Below are positions 36,801 to 52,944 of a stretch of DNA of 64,000 bases, piece by piece. The first letter of the stretch is position 1. Each line of letters starts with the position of its first letter. The stretch comes from Chamaelirium japonicum (Eukaryota > Streptophyta > Magnoliopsida > Liliales > Melanthiaceae): contig CANTAL010000130.1 in NCBI GenBank assembly GCA_947650365.1, positions 434,001-498,000 of the forward strand. Reading direction: 5' to 3'. Under the pieces are notes generated by a model. The model ran no database searches and had not been told where the DNA came from. It worked only from the letters and a program-made list of their open reading frames with translations. A program made the translations under genes and the position numbers.

Positions 36801-38069
36801 GTATGATTCATTCGAATTCATTCGCACGATCCATTCTAATTCATTCATATGATCCATTCTAATTCATTCATACAATCCATTCTATTTCATTCGTACGATC
36901 CATTCTTTCACACGATCCATTCTAATTCATTCGTACGATCCATTCTAATTCATTCGTACAATCCATTCTATTTCATTCGTACGATCCATTCTTACTCATT
37001 CGTATGATCCATTCTAATTCATTCTTATGATCCATTCTAATTCATTCGTACGATCCATTCTAATTCATTCGTACGATCCATTCTAATTCATTCGTACGAA
37101 TGTATCTATTCTAATTCATTTGCACGATCCATTCTAATTCATTCCTATGATCTATTCTAATTCATTCGTACGATCCATTCTAATTAATTCGTACGATCCA
37201 TTCTACGATCCATTCTAATTCATTCATACGATCCATTCTAATTCATATGCACAAAGGTATCCATTCTAATCCATTCGTAGGATCCATTCTAATCCATTCG
37301 TACGATCCATTCTAATTCATTCGTACGATCCATTCTAATTCATTCGCTCGAATGTATCCATTCTAATCCATTCGTACGATCCATTCTAATCCATTCATAC
37401 GATCCATTCTTATTCATTCGCATGAATGTAACGATTCTAATGAATTCATATGATCCATTCTAATTCATTCGTACGATCCATTCTAATTCATTCGTCCGAT
37501 CCATTCTAATCATTCGCACGAATGAATCCATTCTAATTCATTCGTACGATCCATTCTAATTCATTCGTACGATCCATTCTAATTCATTCGTAAGATCCAT
37601 TCTAATTCATTTGTACGATCCAATCTAATTCATTCTAATTCATTCGTACGATCGTACGAATGAATTAGAATGGATCGTACGGAATGAATTAGAATGGATC
37701 GTACGGAATGAATTAGAATGGATCGTACGAATGAATTAGAATGGATCGTACGGAATGAATTAGAATGGATCGTACGGAATGAATTAGAATGGATCGTACG
37801 AATGAATTAGAATGGATCGTACGAATGAACTAGAATGGATACATTCGTGCGAATGAATTAGAATGGATCGTACGAATGAATTAGTATGGATCGTACGAAT
37901 GAATTAGAATGGATCTTACGAATGAATTAGAATGGATCGTACGAATGAATTAGAATGGATCGTACGAATGAATTAGAATGGATACATTCGTGCGAATGAA
38001 TTAGAATGGATCGGACGAATGAATTAGAATGGATCATACGAATGAATTAGAATGGATCAAATGAATGAA

Positions 38070-40080
38070 TTAGAATTGATCGTACGAATGAATTAGAATG
38101 CATCGTACGAAAGAATTAGAATGGATATATTCGTGCGAATGAATTAGAATGGATCGTACGAATGAATTAGACTGGATCGTACGAATGAATTTGAATGGAT
38201 ACATTTGTGCGAATGAATCAAAATGGATTGTATGAATGAATTACAATGGATCGTACGAATGAATTAGAATGGATCGTACGAATGAATTAGAAAAGCTCCT
38301 ACGAATGAATTAGAAGGAATTGTATGAATGAATTAGAATGGTTACATTCGTGCGATGAATTAGAATAGATCGTACGAATGAATTAGAGTGGATCGTACGA
38401 ATAAATTAGAATAGATCGTGGGAATGAATTAGAATTGATCGTACGAATAAATTAGAATGGATCCACCGAATGAGTTAGAATGGATCATACGAATGAATTA
38501 GAATGGATTGTACGAATGAATTAGAATGGATTGTGCGAATGAATTAGAATGGATCGTATGAATGAATAAGAATGGATCGTACGAATGAATTAGAATGGAT
38601 CGTGCGAATGAATTAGCATGAATCGTACGAATGTATTAGAATGGATCGTACGAATGAATTAGAATGAATCGTATGATCCATTCTAATTCATTCGTACGAT
38701 CCATTCTAATTCATTCGCATGAATGTATCCATTCTAGTTCATTCGTACGATCCATTCTAATTCATTCGTACGATCCATTCTAATTCATTCGTACGATCCA
38801 TTCTAATTCAATTGTACGATCCATTCTAATTCATTCATTTAATCCATTCTAATTCATTCGTACGATCCATTCTAATTCATTCGTACGATCCATTCTAATT
38901 CATTCGTAAGATCCATTCTAATTCATTCGTACGATCCATTCTAATTCATTCATACGATCCATTCTAATTCTTTCGCACGAATGTATCCATTCTAGAATGA
39001 ATTAGAATGGATCGTATGAATGAATTAGAATGGATCGTACGAATGAATTGGAATGGATCGTGCGAATAAATTAGAATGGATCGTACGAATAAATTAGAAT
39101 GGATCATACGAATGAACTAGAATGGATACATTCGTGCGAATGAATTAGAATGGATCGTACGAATGAATTAGAATGGATCGTACGAATGAATTAGAATAGA
39201 TCGTACGAATGGATTAGAATGGATCATACGAATGAATTAGAATGGATCATGCGAATGAATTAGAATGGATCGAACGAATGAATTAGAATGGATATATTCG
39301 AGCGAATGAATTAGAATAGATCGTAGGAACGAATTAGAATGGATCATACGAATGAATTACAATGGATCGTACGAATGAATTAGAATGGATCGTACGAATG
39401 AATTAGAATGGATCGTGTGAAAGAATTAGAATGGATTGTATGAATGAATTAGAATAGATCGTATGAATGAATTAGAATAGATATATTCGTGCGAATGAAT
39501 TAGAATGGATCGTACGAATGAATTAGAATGGATCGTACGATTCACTATAATTTATTCGTACGATCCATTCTAATAGATTCGTACGATTCATGCTAATTCA
39601 TTCGCATGATCCATTCTAATTCATTCGTACGATCCATTCTTATTCATTCATACGATCCATTCTAATTCATTCGCACAATCCATTCTAATTCATTCATACA
39701 ATCCATTCTAATTCATTCGTACAATCCATTCTAATTCATTCGTATGATCCATGCTAACTCATTCGGTGGATCCATTCTAATTCATTCGTACGATCCATTC
39801 TAATTCATTCCCACGATCCATTCTAATTTATTCGTACGATCCATTCTAATTCATTCGTACGATCTATTCTAATTCATTCGCACGAATGTAACCATTCTAA
39901 TTCATTCGTACGATTCATTCTAATTCATTCGTATGAGCTATTCTAATTCATTCGTACGATCCATTCTAATTCATTCGTACGATCCATTGTAATTCATTCA
40001 TACAATCCATTTAGATTCATTCGCACAAATGTATCCATTCAAATTCATTCGTACGATCCAGTCTAATTCATTCGTACGAT
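38070..40080. repeat. Satellite block shared with 9090-9690, 13140-14280 and 44500-46010
   Basis: Markers include GAATGCAT(C/T)GTACGAAAG, GAATGAATC(T/A)AAATGG, CCACCGAATGAGTTAG, the switch into GATTCATGCTAATTC, CGGTGGATCC, CATTCCCACG and CCATTTAGATTC. They recur in overlapping order at these places, on both sides of the retroelement. Confidence 0.75.
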
Positions 40081-42639
40081 CCATTCTAATTCATTCGCAC
40101 GAATATATCCATTCTAATTCTTTCGTACGATGCATTCTAATTCATTCGTACGATCCATTCTAATTCATTCGTACGATCCATTCTAATTCATTCGTACGAA
40201 TGTATCCATTCTAATTCATTCGTACAATCCATTCTATTTCATTCGTACGAACCATTCTTACTCATTCGTATGATACATTCTAATTCATTCGTATGATCCA
40301 TTCTAATTCATTCGTACGATCCATTCTAATTCATTCGTACGATCCATTCTAATTCATTCGCACGATCCATTCTAATTCATTCATATGATTCATTCTAATT
40401 CATTCAAACAATCCATTCTAATTCTTTCACATGATCCATTCTAATTCATTCGTACGATCCATTCTAATTCATTCGTACAATCCATTCTATTTTATTCGTA
40501 CGATCCATTCTTACTCATTCGTATGATTCATTCTAATTCATTCGTATGATCCATTCTAATTCATTCGTACGATCCATTCTAATTCATTCGTACGATCTAT
40601 TCTAATTCATTCGTACGATCCATTCTAATTCATTCGCACGATCGATTCTAATTCATTCATAGGATCCATTCTAATTCATTCATACGATCTATTCTAATTC
40701 TTTCGCACGAATGTATCCATTTTAATTCATTCGCACGAATGTATCCATTCTAATTCATTCCTACGATCCATTCTTATTCATTCGTACGATCCATTCTAAT
40801 TCATTCGTACGATCCATTCTAATTCATTCGTACGATCCATTCAAATTTATTCGCACGATCCATTCTAATTCATTCGTACAATCCATTCTATTTCATTCAT
40901 ACGATTCTTTCTTACTCATTCGTATGATCCATTCTAATTCATTCGCATGAATGTATCCATTCTAATCCATTCGTACGATCCATTCTAATCCATTCGTACG
41001 ATCCATTCTAATTCATTCGCATGAATGTAACCATTCTAGTTCATTCATTTGATCCATTCTAATTCATTCGTATGATCCATTCTAATTCATTCGTCCGATC
41101 CATTCTAATTCATTCGCACGAATATATCCATTCTAAGCCATTCATACGATCCATTCTAATTCATTCGTATGATCCATTCTAATTCATTCGTACGATCCAT
41201 TCTAATTCATTCGTAAGATCCATTCTAATTCATTCGCACGAATGTATCCATTCTAGTTCATTCGTACGAACCATTCTAATTCATTCGCACGATCCATTCT
41301 AAATCATATGCACAAAGGTATCCATTCTAATCCATTCGTACGATCCATTCTAATTCATTCATACAATCCATTCTAATTCTTTCACACGATCCATTCTATT
41401 TCATTCGTACGATCCATTCTAATTCATTCGTACGATCCATTCTAATTCATTCTAATTTATTCGTACGATCCATTCTAATTCATTCGTCCGATCCTACGAA
41501 TGAATTAGAATAGATCGTGTGAAAGAATTAGAATGGATTGTATGAATGAATTAGAATGAATTCGTACGATCCATTCGAATTTATTTGCACGATTCATTCT
41601 AATTCATTCATACGATCCATTCTAATTCATTCATACAATCCATTCTAATTCTTTCACACGATCCATTCTAATTCATTCGTAGGATCCATTCTAATTCATT
41701 CGTACAATCTATTCTATTTCATTCGTACGATCCATTCGTACTGATTCGTATGATCCATTCTAATTCATTCGGACGAATGTATCCATTCTAATTTATTCGT
41801 ACGATACATTCTAATTCATTCATACGATCCATTCTAATTCATTCGTACGATCCATTCTAATTCATTCGTCTGATCCATTCTAATTTATTCGCACGAATGT
41901 ATCCATTCTAATTCATCCGTACGATCCATTCTAATTCATTCGTACGATCCATTCTATTCTAGTTCATTCGTACGATCCATTCTAATTCATTCGTACGATC
42001 CATTCTAATTCATTCGCACGATCCATTCTAATTCATTCGTACGATCAATTCTAATTCATTCGCACGAATGTATCCATTCTAATTCATTCGTATGATCCAT
42101 TCTAATTCATTCGTATGATCCATTCTAATTCATTCACACGATCCATTCTAATTCATTCGTACGATCCATTCTAATTCATTCGCGAATGTATCCATTCTAA
42201 TTCATTCGTACGATCCATTCTAATCCATTCGTACGATCCATTCTAATCCATTCGTACGATCCATTCTAATTCATTAGCACGATCCATGCTAATTCATTCG
42301 TTCGATCAATTCTAATTCATTAGCACGATCCATTCTAATTCATTCGTACGATCCAATCTAATTCATTCGCACGATCCATTCTAATTCATTCATAGGATCC
42401 ATTCTAATTCATTCATACGATCTATTCTAATTCTTTCGCACGAATGTATCCATTCTAATTCATTCGCACGAATGTATCCACTCTAATTCATTCGCACGAA
42501 TGTATCCATTCTAATTCATTCGTACGATCCATTCTAATTCATCCGTACGATCCATTCTAATTCATTCATACGTTCTATTCTAATTCATTCATAGAATCCA
42601 TTCTAATTCTTTCACACGATCCATTCTAATTCATTCACA

Positions 42640-43390
42640 CAATCTATTCTATTTCATTCGTACGATCCATTCTTACTCATTCGTATGATCCATTCTAATT
42701 CATTCGCACGAATGTATCCATAATGGATCATACGAATGAGTAAGAATGGATCGTACGAATGAAATAGAATGGATTGTGCGAATGAATTAGAATGTACCAT
42801 ACGAATGAATTAGACGTACGAATGAATTAGAATGGATACATTCGTGCGAATAAATTAGAATGGATCATACGAATGAGTAAGAATGGATCGTCATTCTAAT
42901 TCATTCGTATGATCCATTCTAATTCATTTGTATCCATTCTATTTCATTCGCACGATCCATTCTAATTCATTCACGCAATCTATTCTAATTCATTCGTACG
43001 ATCCATTCTAATTCATTCGTACGATCCATTCTATTTCATTCATACAATCCATTCTAATTTATTCGCATGAATGTATCCATTGTAATTCATTCGTACGATC
43101 CATTCTAATTCATTCGCACAATCTATTCTAATTCATTCATACGATCCATTCTAATTCATTCGCACGAATGTATCCATTCTAATTCATTCATACGATCCAT
43201 TCTACTTCATTCGTACTATCCATTCTAATTCACTCATACAATCCATTCTAATTCATTCATACGATCCATTCTAATTCATTTGCACGAATATATCCATTCT
43301 AATTCATTCGTACGATCCTGAATTAGAATGGATCGTACGAATGAATTAGAATGGATACGTTTGTGCATATGAATTAGAATGGATCGTACG
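42640..43390. repeat. Higher-order satellite segment, copy 1 of 3
   Basis: The segment contains an R-F-R-F series of strand switches in fixed order: TATCCATAATGGATCATACG, then GGATCGTCATTCTAATTC, then CGTACGATCCTGAATTAG. The same series recurs at about 50890-51640 and 52945-53720 with small differences. Confidence 0.85.
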
Positions 43391-46300
43391 AATGAATTAG
43401 AATGGATCGTACGAATGAATTAGAATGGATCATACGAATGAATTAGAATGGATCATACGAATGAGTAAGAATGGATCGTACGAATGAAATAGAATGGATT
43501 GTACGAATGAATTAGAATGGATACATTCGTGCGAATGAATTAGAATGGATAGTACGAATGAATTAGAATGGATCGTGCGAATGAATTAGAATGGATTGTA
43601 TGAATGAATTACAATGGATCGTACGAATGAATTAGAATGGATCGTACGAATGAATTAGAATGGATCGTACGAATGAAATAGAATGGATTGTACGAATGAA
43701 TTAGAATGGATCGTGCGAATGAATTTGAATGGATCGTACGAATGAATTAGAATGGATCGTGCTAATGAATTAGAATTGATCGTACGAATGAAATAGAATG
43801 GATTGTACGAATGATTTAGAATGGATCGTACGAATGAATTAGAATGGATCGTACGAATGATTTAGAATGGATACATTCGTGCGAATGAATTAGAATGGAT
43901 CATACGAATGAGTAAGAATGGATCGTATGAATGAAATAGAATGGATTGTACGAATGAATTAGAATGGATTCGTACGAATGAATTAGAATGGATACATTCG
44001 TGCGAATGAATTAGAATGGATCGTACCAATGAGTAAGAATGAATCGTACGAATAAAATAGAATGGATTGTGCGAATGAATTAGAATGGATCATACGAATG
44101 AATTAGAATGGAGCCTGTGAAAGAATTAGAATGGATTGTATGAATGAATTAGAATAGATCGTATGAATGAATTAGAATGGATCGTACGAATGAATTAGAA
44201 TGGATCGTACGAATGAATTAGAATGGATACATTCGTGCGAATGAATTAGAATGGATCGTACGAATGAATTAGAATGGATCATACGAATGAATTAGAATGG
44301 ATCGTAAGAATGAATTAGAATGGATCATACGAATGAACTAGAATGGATACATTCGTGCGAATGAATTAGAATGGATCGTACGAATGAATTAGAATGGATC
44401 TTACGAATGAATTAGAATGGATCGTACGAATGAATTAGAATGGATCGTACGAATGAATTAGAATGGATACATTCATGATCGTACGAATGAATTAGAATGG
44501 ATCATACGAATAAATTAGAATGGATCGTGGGAATGAATTAGAATGGATCGTACGAATGAATTAGATTGGATCCACCGAATGAGTTAGAATGGATCATACG
44601 AATGAATTAGAATGGATTGTATGAATGAATTAGAATGGATTGTGCGAATGAATTAGAATAGATCGTACGAATGAATTAGAATGGATCGTACGAATGAATT
44701 AGAATGGATCAAATGAATGAATTAGAATGGTTACATTCATGCGAATGAATTAGAATGGATCGTACGAATGGATTAGAATGGATCGTACGAATGGATTAGA
44801 ATGGATACATTCGTGCGAATGAATTAGAATGGATCGTATGAATGAATTAGAATAGATTGTGCAAATGAATTAGAATGGATCGTACGAATGAATTAGAATG
44901 GATACATTCGTGCGAATAAATTAGAATGGATTGTATGAATGAATTAGAATGGATCGTACGAATGAATTAGAATGGATCGTACGAATCAATTAGAATAGAT
45001 TGCGCGAATGAATTAGAATGGATCGTACGAATGAATTAGAATGGATCGTACGAAGGAATTAGAATGGATCGTATGAATGAATTAGAATGGATCGTACGAA
45101 TGAAATAGAATGGATCGTACGAAGGAATTAGAATCGATCGTACGAATGAATTAGAATGGATCGTACGATTGAATTAGGATGGATCATACGAATGAGTAAG
45201 AATGGATCGTATGAATGAATTAGATTGGATCGTACGATCCATTCTAATTCATTAGCATGGATCGTGCTAATGAATTAGAATGGAATATACGAATGAATTA
45301 GAATGGATCGTAGAATGTATCGCACGAATGAATAAGAATGAATTAGAATGAATCGTACGAATGAATTAGAATAGATCATAGGAATGAATTAGAATGGATC
45401 GTGCAAATGAATTAGAATGGATACATTCGTGCGAATGAATGGATACATTCGTCCGAATGAATTAGAATGGATCATACGAATGAGTAAGAATGGATCGTAC
45501 GATCCATTCTAATACATTCGTACGATTCATGCTAATTCATTCGCACAATCCATTCTAATTCATTCGTACGATCCATTCTTATTCATTCATACGATCCATT
45601 CTAATTCATTCGCACAATCCATTCTAATTCATTCGTACAATCTATTCTAATTCATTCGTATGATCCATTCTAACTCATTCGGTGGATCCATTCTAATTCA
45701 TTCGTACGATCCATTCTAATTCATTCCCACGATCCATTCTAATTTATTCATACGATCCATTCTAATTCATTCATACGATCTATTCTAATTCATTCGCACG
45801 AATGCAACCATTCTAATTCATTCATACGATTCATTCTAATTCATTCGTATGAGCTATTCTAATTCATTTGTACGATCCATTCTAATTCATTCGTACGATC
45901 CATTGTAATTCATTCATACAATCCATTTAGATTCATTCGCACAAATGTATTCATTCAAATTCATTCATACGATCCATTCTAATTCATTCGTACGATCCAT
46001 TCTAATTCATTCATACGATAATGAATTAGAATGGTTACATTCATGCGAATGAATTAGAATGGATTGTACAAATGGATTAAAATGGATCGTACGAATGGAT
46101 TAGAATGGATACATTCGAGCGAACGATCCATTCTAATTCATTCGTCCGATCCATTCTAATTCATTCGCACGAATGTATCCATTCTAATTCATTCGTACGA
46201 TCCATTCTAATTCATTCTTACGATCCATTCTAATTCATTCGTAAGATCCATTCTAATTCATTTGTACGATCCATTCTAATTCATTCGTACGATCCATTCT

Positions 46301-46619
46301 AATTCATTCGCACAAATGTATCCATTCTAATTCATTCGTACGATCCATTCTAATTCATTCGCACGATCCATTCTAATTAATTCGTACGATCCATTCTAAT
46401 TCTTTCACACGATCCCTTCTAATTCATTCGTACGATCCATTCTAATTCATTCGCACGATCCATTCTAATTCATTTGTACGATCCATTCTAATTCATTCGT
46501 ACGATCCATTCTAATTCATTCGCACAAATGTATCCATTCTAATTCATTCGTATGATCCATTCTAATTCATTCACACGATCCATTCTAATTCATTCGTACA
46601 ATCCATTCTAATTCATTCG

Positions 46620-49600
46620 TACGATCCATTCTAATTAATTCGTACGATCCATTCTAATTCATTCGTACGATCTATTCTAATTCATTCATACAATCCATTC
46701 TAATTCATTCGCACGAATGTATCCATTCTAATTAATTCGTACGATCCATTCTAATTCATTCGTATGATCTATTCTTATTCATTCGCACGATTCGGTCAAA
46801 TTGATTTGCACGATCCATTCTAATTCATTCGCACGAATGTATCCATTCTAATTCATTCGTACGATCCATTCTAATTCATTAATATAATCCATTCTAATTC
46901 ATTCGTACGATCCATTCTAATTCATATGCACAAAGGTATCCATTCTAATTCATTCGCACGAAAGAATTAGAATGGATTGTATGAAAGAAAAGATCGTATG
47001 AATGAATTAGAATGGATCGTACGGAATGAATTAGAATGGATTGTATGAATGAATTAGAATGGATCATACGAATGAGTAAGAATGGATCGTACGAATGAAT
47101 TAGAATGGATCATACGAATGAATTAGAATGGATCGTACGAATTAATTAGAATGGATCATACAAATGAAATAGAATGGATCGTACGAAGGAATTAGAATGG
47201 ATCGTACGAAGGAATTAGAATGGATCGTACGAAGGAATTAGAATGGATCGTACGAATGAATTAGAATGGATATATTCGTGCAAATGAATTAGAATGGATC
47301 GTATGAATGAATTAGAATGGATCGTATGAGTGAATTAGAACGGATAGTACGAATGAAGTAGAATGGATCGTATGAATGAATTAGAATGGATACATTCGTG
47401 CAAATGAATTAGAATGGATCGTATGAATGAATTAGAATAGATCGTACGAATGAATTAGAATGGATCGTGCGAATGAATTAGAATGGATCGTACGAATGAA
47501 TTAGAATGGATCGTACGAATGAACTAGAATGGATACATTCGTGCGAATGAATTAGAATGGATCGTACGAATGAATTAGAATGGATCTTACGAATGAATTA
47601 GAATGGATCGTACGAATGAATTAGAATGGATCGTACGAATGAATTAGAATGGATACATTCGTGCGAATGAATTAGAATGGATCGGACGAATGAATTAGAA
47701 TGGAACGTACGAATGAATTAGAATGGATCAAATGAATGAATTAGAATGGATCGTACGAATAAATTAGAATGGATACATTCGGCCGAATGAATTAGAATGG
47801 ATCGTACGAATGAATTAGAATGGATCGTACGAATGAATTAGAATGGATCGTACAAATGAATTAGAATGGATACATTCGTACGAATGAATTAGAATGGATC
47901 GTACGAATGAATTAAAATGGATCGTACAGAATGAATTAGAATGGATATATTTGAACGAATAAATTAGAATGGATCATACGAATGAATTAGAATGGATCGT
48001 ACGAATAAATTAGAATGGATAGTGCGAATGAATTAGAATCGATCGTACGAATGAATTAGAATGGATCGTACGAATGAATTAGAATGGATCATACGAATGA
48101 GTAAGAATGGATCGTACGAATGAATTAGAATGGATCGTACGAATGAATTAGAATGGATCGTACGAATAAATTAGAATGGATACATTCATCCGAATGAATT
48201 AGAATGGATCATACGAATGAGTAAGAATGGATCGTACGAATGAAATAGAATAGATTGTACGAATGAATTAGAATGGATCCTACGAATGAATTAGAATGGA
48301 TCGTGTGAAAGAATTAGAATGGATTGTATGAATGAATTAGAATGGATCGTATAAATGAATTAGAATGGATCGTACGAATGGATTAGAATGGATCGTACGA
48401 ATGAATTAGAATGGATCGTACGAATGAACTAGAATGGATACATTCGTGCGAATGAATTAGAATGGATCGTACGAATGAATTAGAATGGATCGTACGAATG
48501 AATTAGAATGGATCTGACGAATGAATTAGAATGGATCGTACGAATGAATTAGAATGGATCGTACGAATGAATTAGAATAGATCGTACGAATGAATTAGAA
48601 TGGATCGTACGAAGGAATTAGAATGGATCATACGAATGAATTAGAATGGATCGTATGAATGAATTAGAATGGATACATTCGTGCGAATGAATTAGAATGG
48701 ATTGTACTAATGAATTAGAATGGATCGTACGTATGAATTAGAATGGATCGTGTGAAAGAATTAGAATGGATTGTATGAATGAATTAGAATGGATCATATG
48801 AATGAATTAGAATGGATACATTCGTGCGAATGAATTAGAATGGATCGTACGAATGAATTAGAATGGATCGTACGAATGAATTAGAATGGTTATATTCATG
48901 CGAATGAATTAGAATTGATCGTACGAATGGATTAGAATAGATCGTACGAAAGGATTAGAATGGATACATTCGAGCGAATGAATTAGAATGGATCGTACGA
49001 ATGAATTAGAATGGATCGTACGAATGGATTAGAATGGATCCTACGAATGGATTAGAATGGATACCTTTGTGCATATGAATTAGAATGGATCGTACGAATG
49101 AATTTGAATGGATCATATGAATGAATTAGAATGGATTGTATGAATGAATTAGAATGGATCGTATGAATGAATTAGAATGGATCGTACGAATGAATTAGAA
49201 TGGATCGTACGAATGAATTAGAATCGATATATTCGTGCGAATGAATTAGAATGGATACATTCGTACGAAAGAATTAGAATAGATCGTATGAATGAATTAG
49301 AATGGATCTTATGAATGAATTAGAATGGATCGTGCGAATGAATTAGAATGGATCGTACGAATGAATTAGAATAGATCGTACGAATGAATTAGAATGGATC
49401 ATACGAATGGATTAGAATGGATCGTACGAATGGATTAGAATGGATACATTCGAGCGAATGAATTAGAATAGATCGTACGAATGAATTAGAATGGATTGTA
49501 CGAATAAATTAGATTAGATACATTCGTCCGAATGAATTAGAATGGATCATACGAATGAGTAAGAATGGATCGTACGAATGAAATAGAATAGATTGTACGA

Positions 49601-49900
49601 ATGAATTAGAATGGATCCTACGAATGAATTAGAATGGATCGTGTGAAAGAATTACAATGGATTGTATGAATGAATTAGAATGGATCGTATGAATGAATTA
49701 GAATGGATCGTGCGAATGAATTTGAATGGATCGTACGAATTCATTCTAATTCATTCATACAATCTATTCTAATTCGTTCACACGATCCATTCTAATTCAT
49801 TCGTACGTTCCATTCTAATTCATTAGCACGATCCATGCTAATTCATTCGTTCGATCAATTCTAATTCATTAGCCCTATCCATTCTAATTCATTCGTACGA
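46620..49900. repeat. About 3.2-kb satellite block duplicated at about 53940-57200
   Basis: Shared rare markers in the same order include CATATGCACAAAGG, the odd joint GTATGAAAGAA(A)AGATCG (46980 and 54265), GTACGGAATGAATT, GAACGGATAGTACG, ATATATTTGAACG, GGATCCTACG and the closing switch GAATTCATTCTAATTC (49740 and 57052). The offset is near 7.3 kb throughout, so this is a single segmental duplication. Confidence 0.82.
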
Positions 49901-50889
49901 TCCATTCTAATTCATTCGCACGATCCATTCTAATTCATTCATAGAATCCATTCTAATTCATTCATACGATCTATTCTAATTCCTTCGCACGAATGTATCC
50001 ATTCTAATTCATTCGCACGAATGTATCAATTCTAATTCATTCGTATGATCCATTCTAATTCATTCGCACAAATGTATCCATTCTAATTCATTCGTACGAT
50101 CCATTCTAATTCATTCGCATGATCCATTCTAATTCATTCGTACGATCCATTCTAATTCTTTCACACGATCTATTCTAATCCATTCTAATTCATTCGTACA
50201 AATCCATTCTAATTCATTCGTACAATCTATTCTATTTCATTCGTACGATCCATTCTTACTCATTCGTATGATCCATTCTAATTCATTCGAATGAATGTAT
50301 CCATTCTAATTTATTCGTACGATCCATTCTAATTCATTCGTACGATCCATTCTAATTCATTCGCTCGAATGTATCCATTCTAATCCATTCGTATGATCCA
50401 TTCTAATCCATTCGTACGATCCATTCTAATTCATTCACATGAATGTAACCATTCTAATTCATTCATTTGATCCATTCTAATTCATTCGTACGATCCATTC
50501 TAATTCATTAGCACGATCCATGCTAATTCATTCGTTCGATCAATTCTAATTCATTAGCATGATCCATTCTAATTCATTCGTACGATCCATTCTAATTCAT
50601 TCGCACGATCCATTCTAATTCACTCATAGGATCCATTCTAATTCATTCATACGATCTATTCTAATTCTTTCGCACGAATGTATCCATTCTAATTCATTCG
50701 CACGAATGTATCCATTCTAATTCATTCGTACATCCATTCTAATTCATTCGTACGATCCATTCTAATTCATTCGTACGATCCATTCTAATTCATTCATACG
50801 ATCTATTCTAATTCATTCATACAATCCATTCTAATTCTTTCACACGATCCATTCTAATTCATTCGTACGATCCATTCTAATTCATTCGC

Positions 50890-51640
50890 ACAATCCATTC
50901 TATTTCATTCGTACGATCCATTCTTACTCATTCGTATGATCCATTCTAATTCATTCGCACGAATGTATCCATAATGGATCATACGAATGAGTAAGAATGG
51001 ATCGTACGAATGAAATAGAATGGATTGTGCGAATGAATTAGAATGGACCGTACGAATGAATTAAACGTACGAATGAATTAGAATGGATACATTCGTGCGA
51101 ATAAATTAGAATGGATCATACGAATGAGTAAGAATGGATCGTCATTCTAATTCATTCGTATGATCCATTCTAATTCATTTGTATCCATTCTATTTCATTC
51201 GCACGATCCATTCTAATTCATTCGCGCAATCTATTCTAATTAATTCGTACGATCCATTCTAATTCATTCGTACGATCCATTCTAATTCATTCATACAATC
51301 CATTCTAATTTATTTGCACGAATGTATCCATTCTAATTCATTCGTACGATCCATTCTAATTCATTCGCACAATCTATTCTAATTCATTCATACGATCCAT
51401 TCTAATTCATTCGTACGAATGTATCCATTCTAATTCATTCATACGATCCATTCTACTTCATTCGTACTATCCGTTCTAATTCACTCATACGATCCATTCT
51501 AATTCATTCATACAATCCATTCTAATTCATTTGCACGAATATATCCATTCTAATTCATTCGTACGATCCTGAATTAGAATGGATCGTACGAATGAATTAG
51601 AATGGATACCTTTGTGCATATGAATTAGAATGGATCGTAC
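50890..51640. repeat. Higher-order satellite segment, copy 2 of 3
   Basis: This is the same ordered junction series as at 42640-43390, with switches near 50972, 51145 and 51568. It even keeps the internal odd joint where ATTA(G/A)ACGTACGAATG skips part of a monomer. Confidence 0.85.
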
Positions 51641-52944
51641 GAATGAATTAGAATGGATCGTACGAATGAATTAGAATGGATCGTACGAATGAATTAGAAT
51701 GGATATATTCGTGCAAATGAATTAGAATAGATCGTACGAATGAATTAGAATGGATCATACGAATTAATTAGAATGGATCATACGAATGAATTAGAATGGA
51801 TCGTACGATATCCATTCTAATTCATTCGTACGATCCATTCTAATTCATTCGTACGATCCATTCTAATTCATTCGTAGGATCCATTCTAATTCATTCGCTC
51901 GAATGTATCCATTCTAGTTCATTCGTACGAACCATTCTAATTCATTCATACGATCCATTCTAATTCATTCGCACGATCCATTTTAATTCATTCGTACGAA
52001 CCATTCTAATTCATTCATACGATCCATTCTAATTCATTCGTACGATCCATTCTAATTCATTCGCACAAATGTATCCATTCTAATTCATTCATACGATCCA
52101 TTCTAATTTATTCGCACGATCCATTCTAATTCATTCGTATGATCCATTCCAATTCTTTCACACGATCCATTCTAATTCATTCGTATGATCCATTCTAATT
52201 CATTCGCATGATCCATTCTAATTCATTCGTACGATCCATTCTAATTCATTCATACGATCCATTCTAATTCATTCGTACGATCCATTCTAATTCATTCGCA
52301 CAAATGTATCCATTCTAATTCATTCGTACGATCCATTCTAATTCATTCGCACGATCCATTCTAATTCATTCGTACGATCCACTCTAATTCATTCGTACGA
52401 TCCATTCTAATTCATTTGTATGATCCATTCTAATTAATTCGTATGATCCATTCTAATTCATTCGTACGATCCATTCTAATTCATTCGTACGATCCATTCT
52501 AATTCATTCGCACGAATGTATCCATTCTAATTAATTCGTACGATCCATTCTAATTCATTCGTATGATCTATTCTTATTCATTCGCACGATCCAGTCTAAT
52601 TGATTCGCACGATCCATTCTAATTCATTTGCACGAATGTATCCATTCTAATTCATTCGTACGATCCATTCTAATTCATTAATATGATCCATTCTAATTCA
52701 TTCGTACGATCCATTCTAATTCCTTCGCACAATCTATTCTAATTCATTCATACGATCCATTCTAATTCATTCGCACGAATGTATCCATTCTAATTCATTC
52801 ATACGATGCATTCTAATTCATTCGTACGATCCATTCTAATTCATTCATACGATCTATTCTAATTCATTCATACAATCCATTCTAATTCTTTCACACGATC
52901 CATTCTAATTCATTCGTACGATCCATTCTAATTCATTCGCACAA

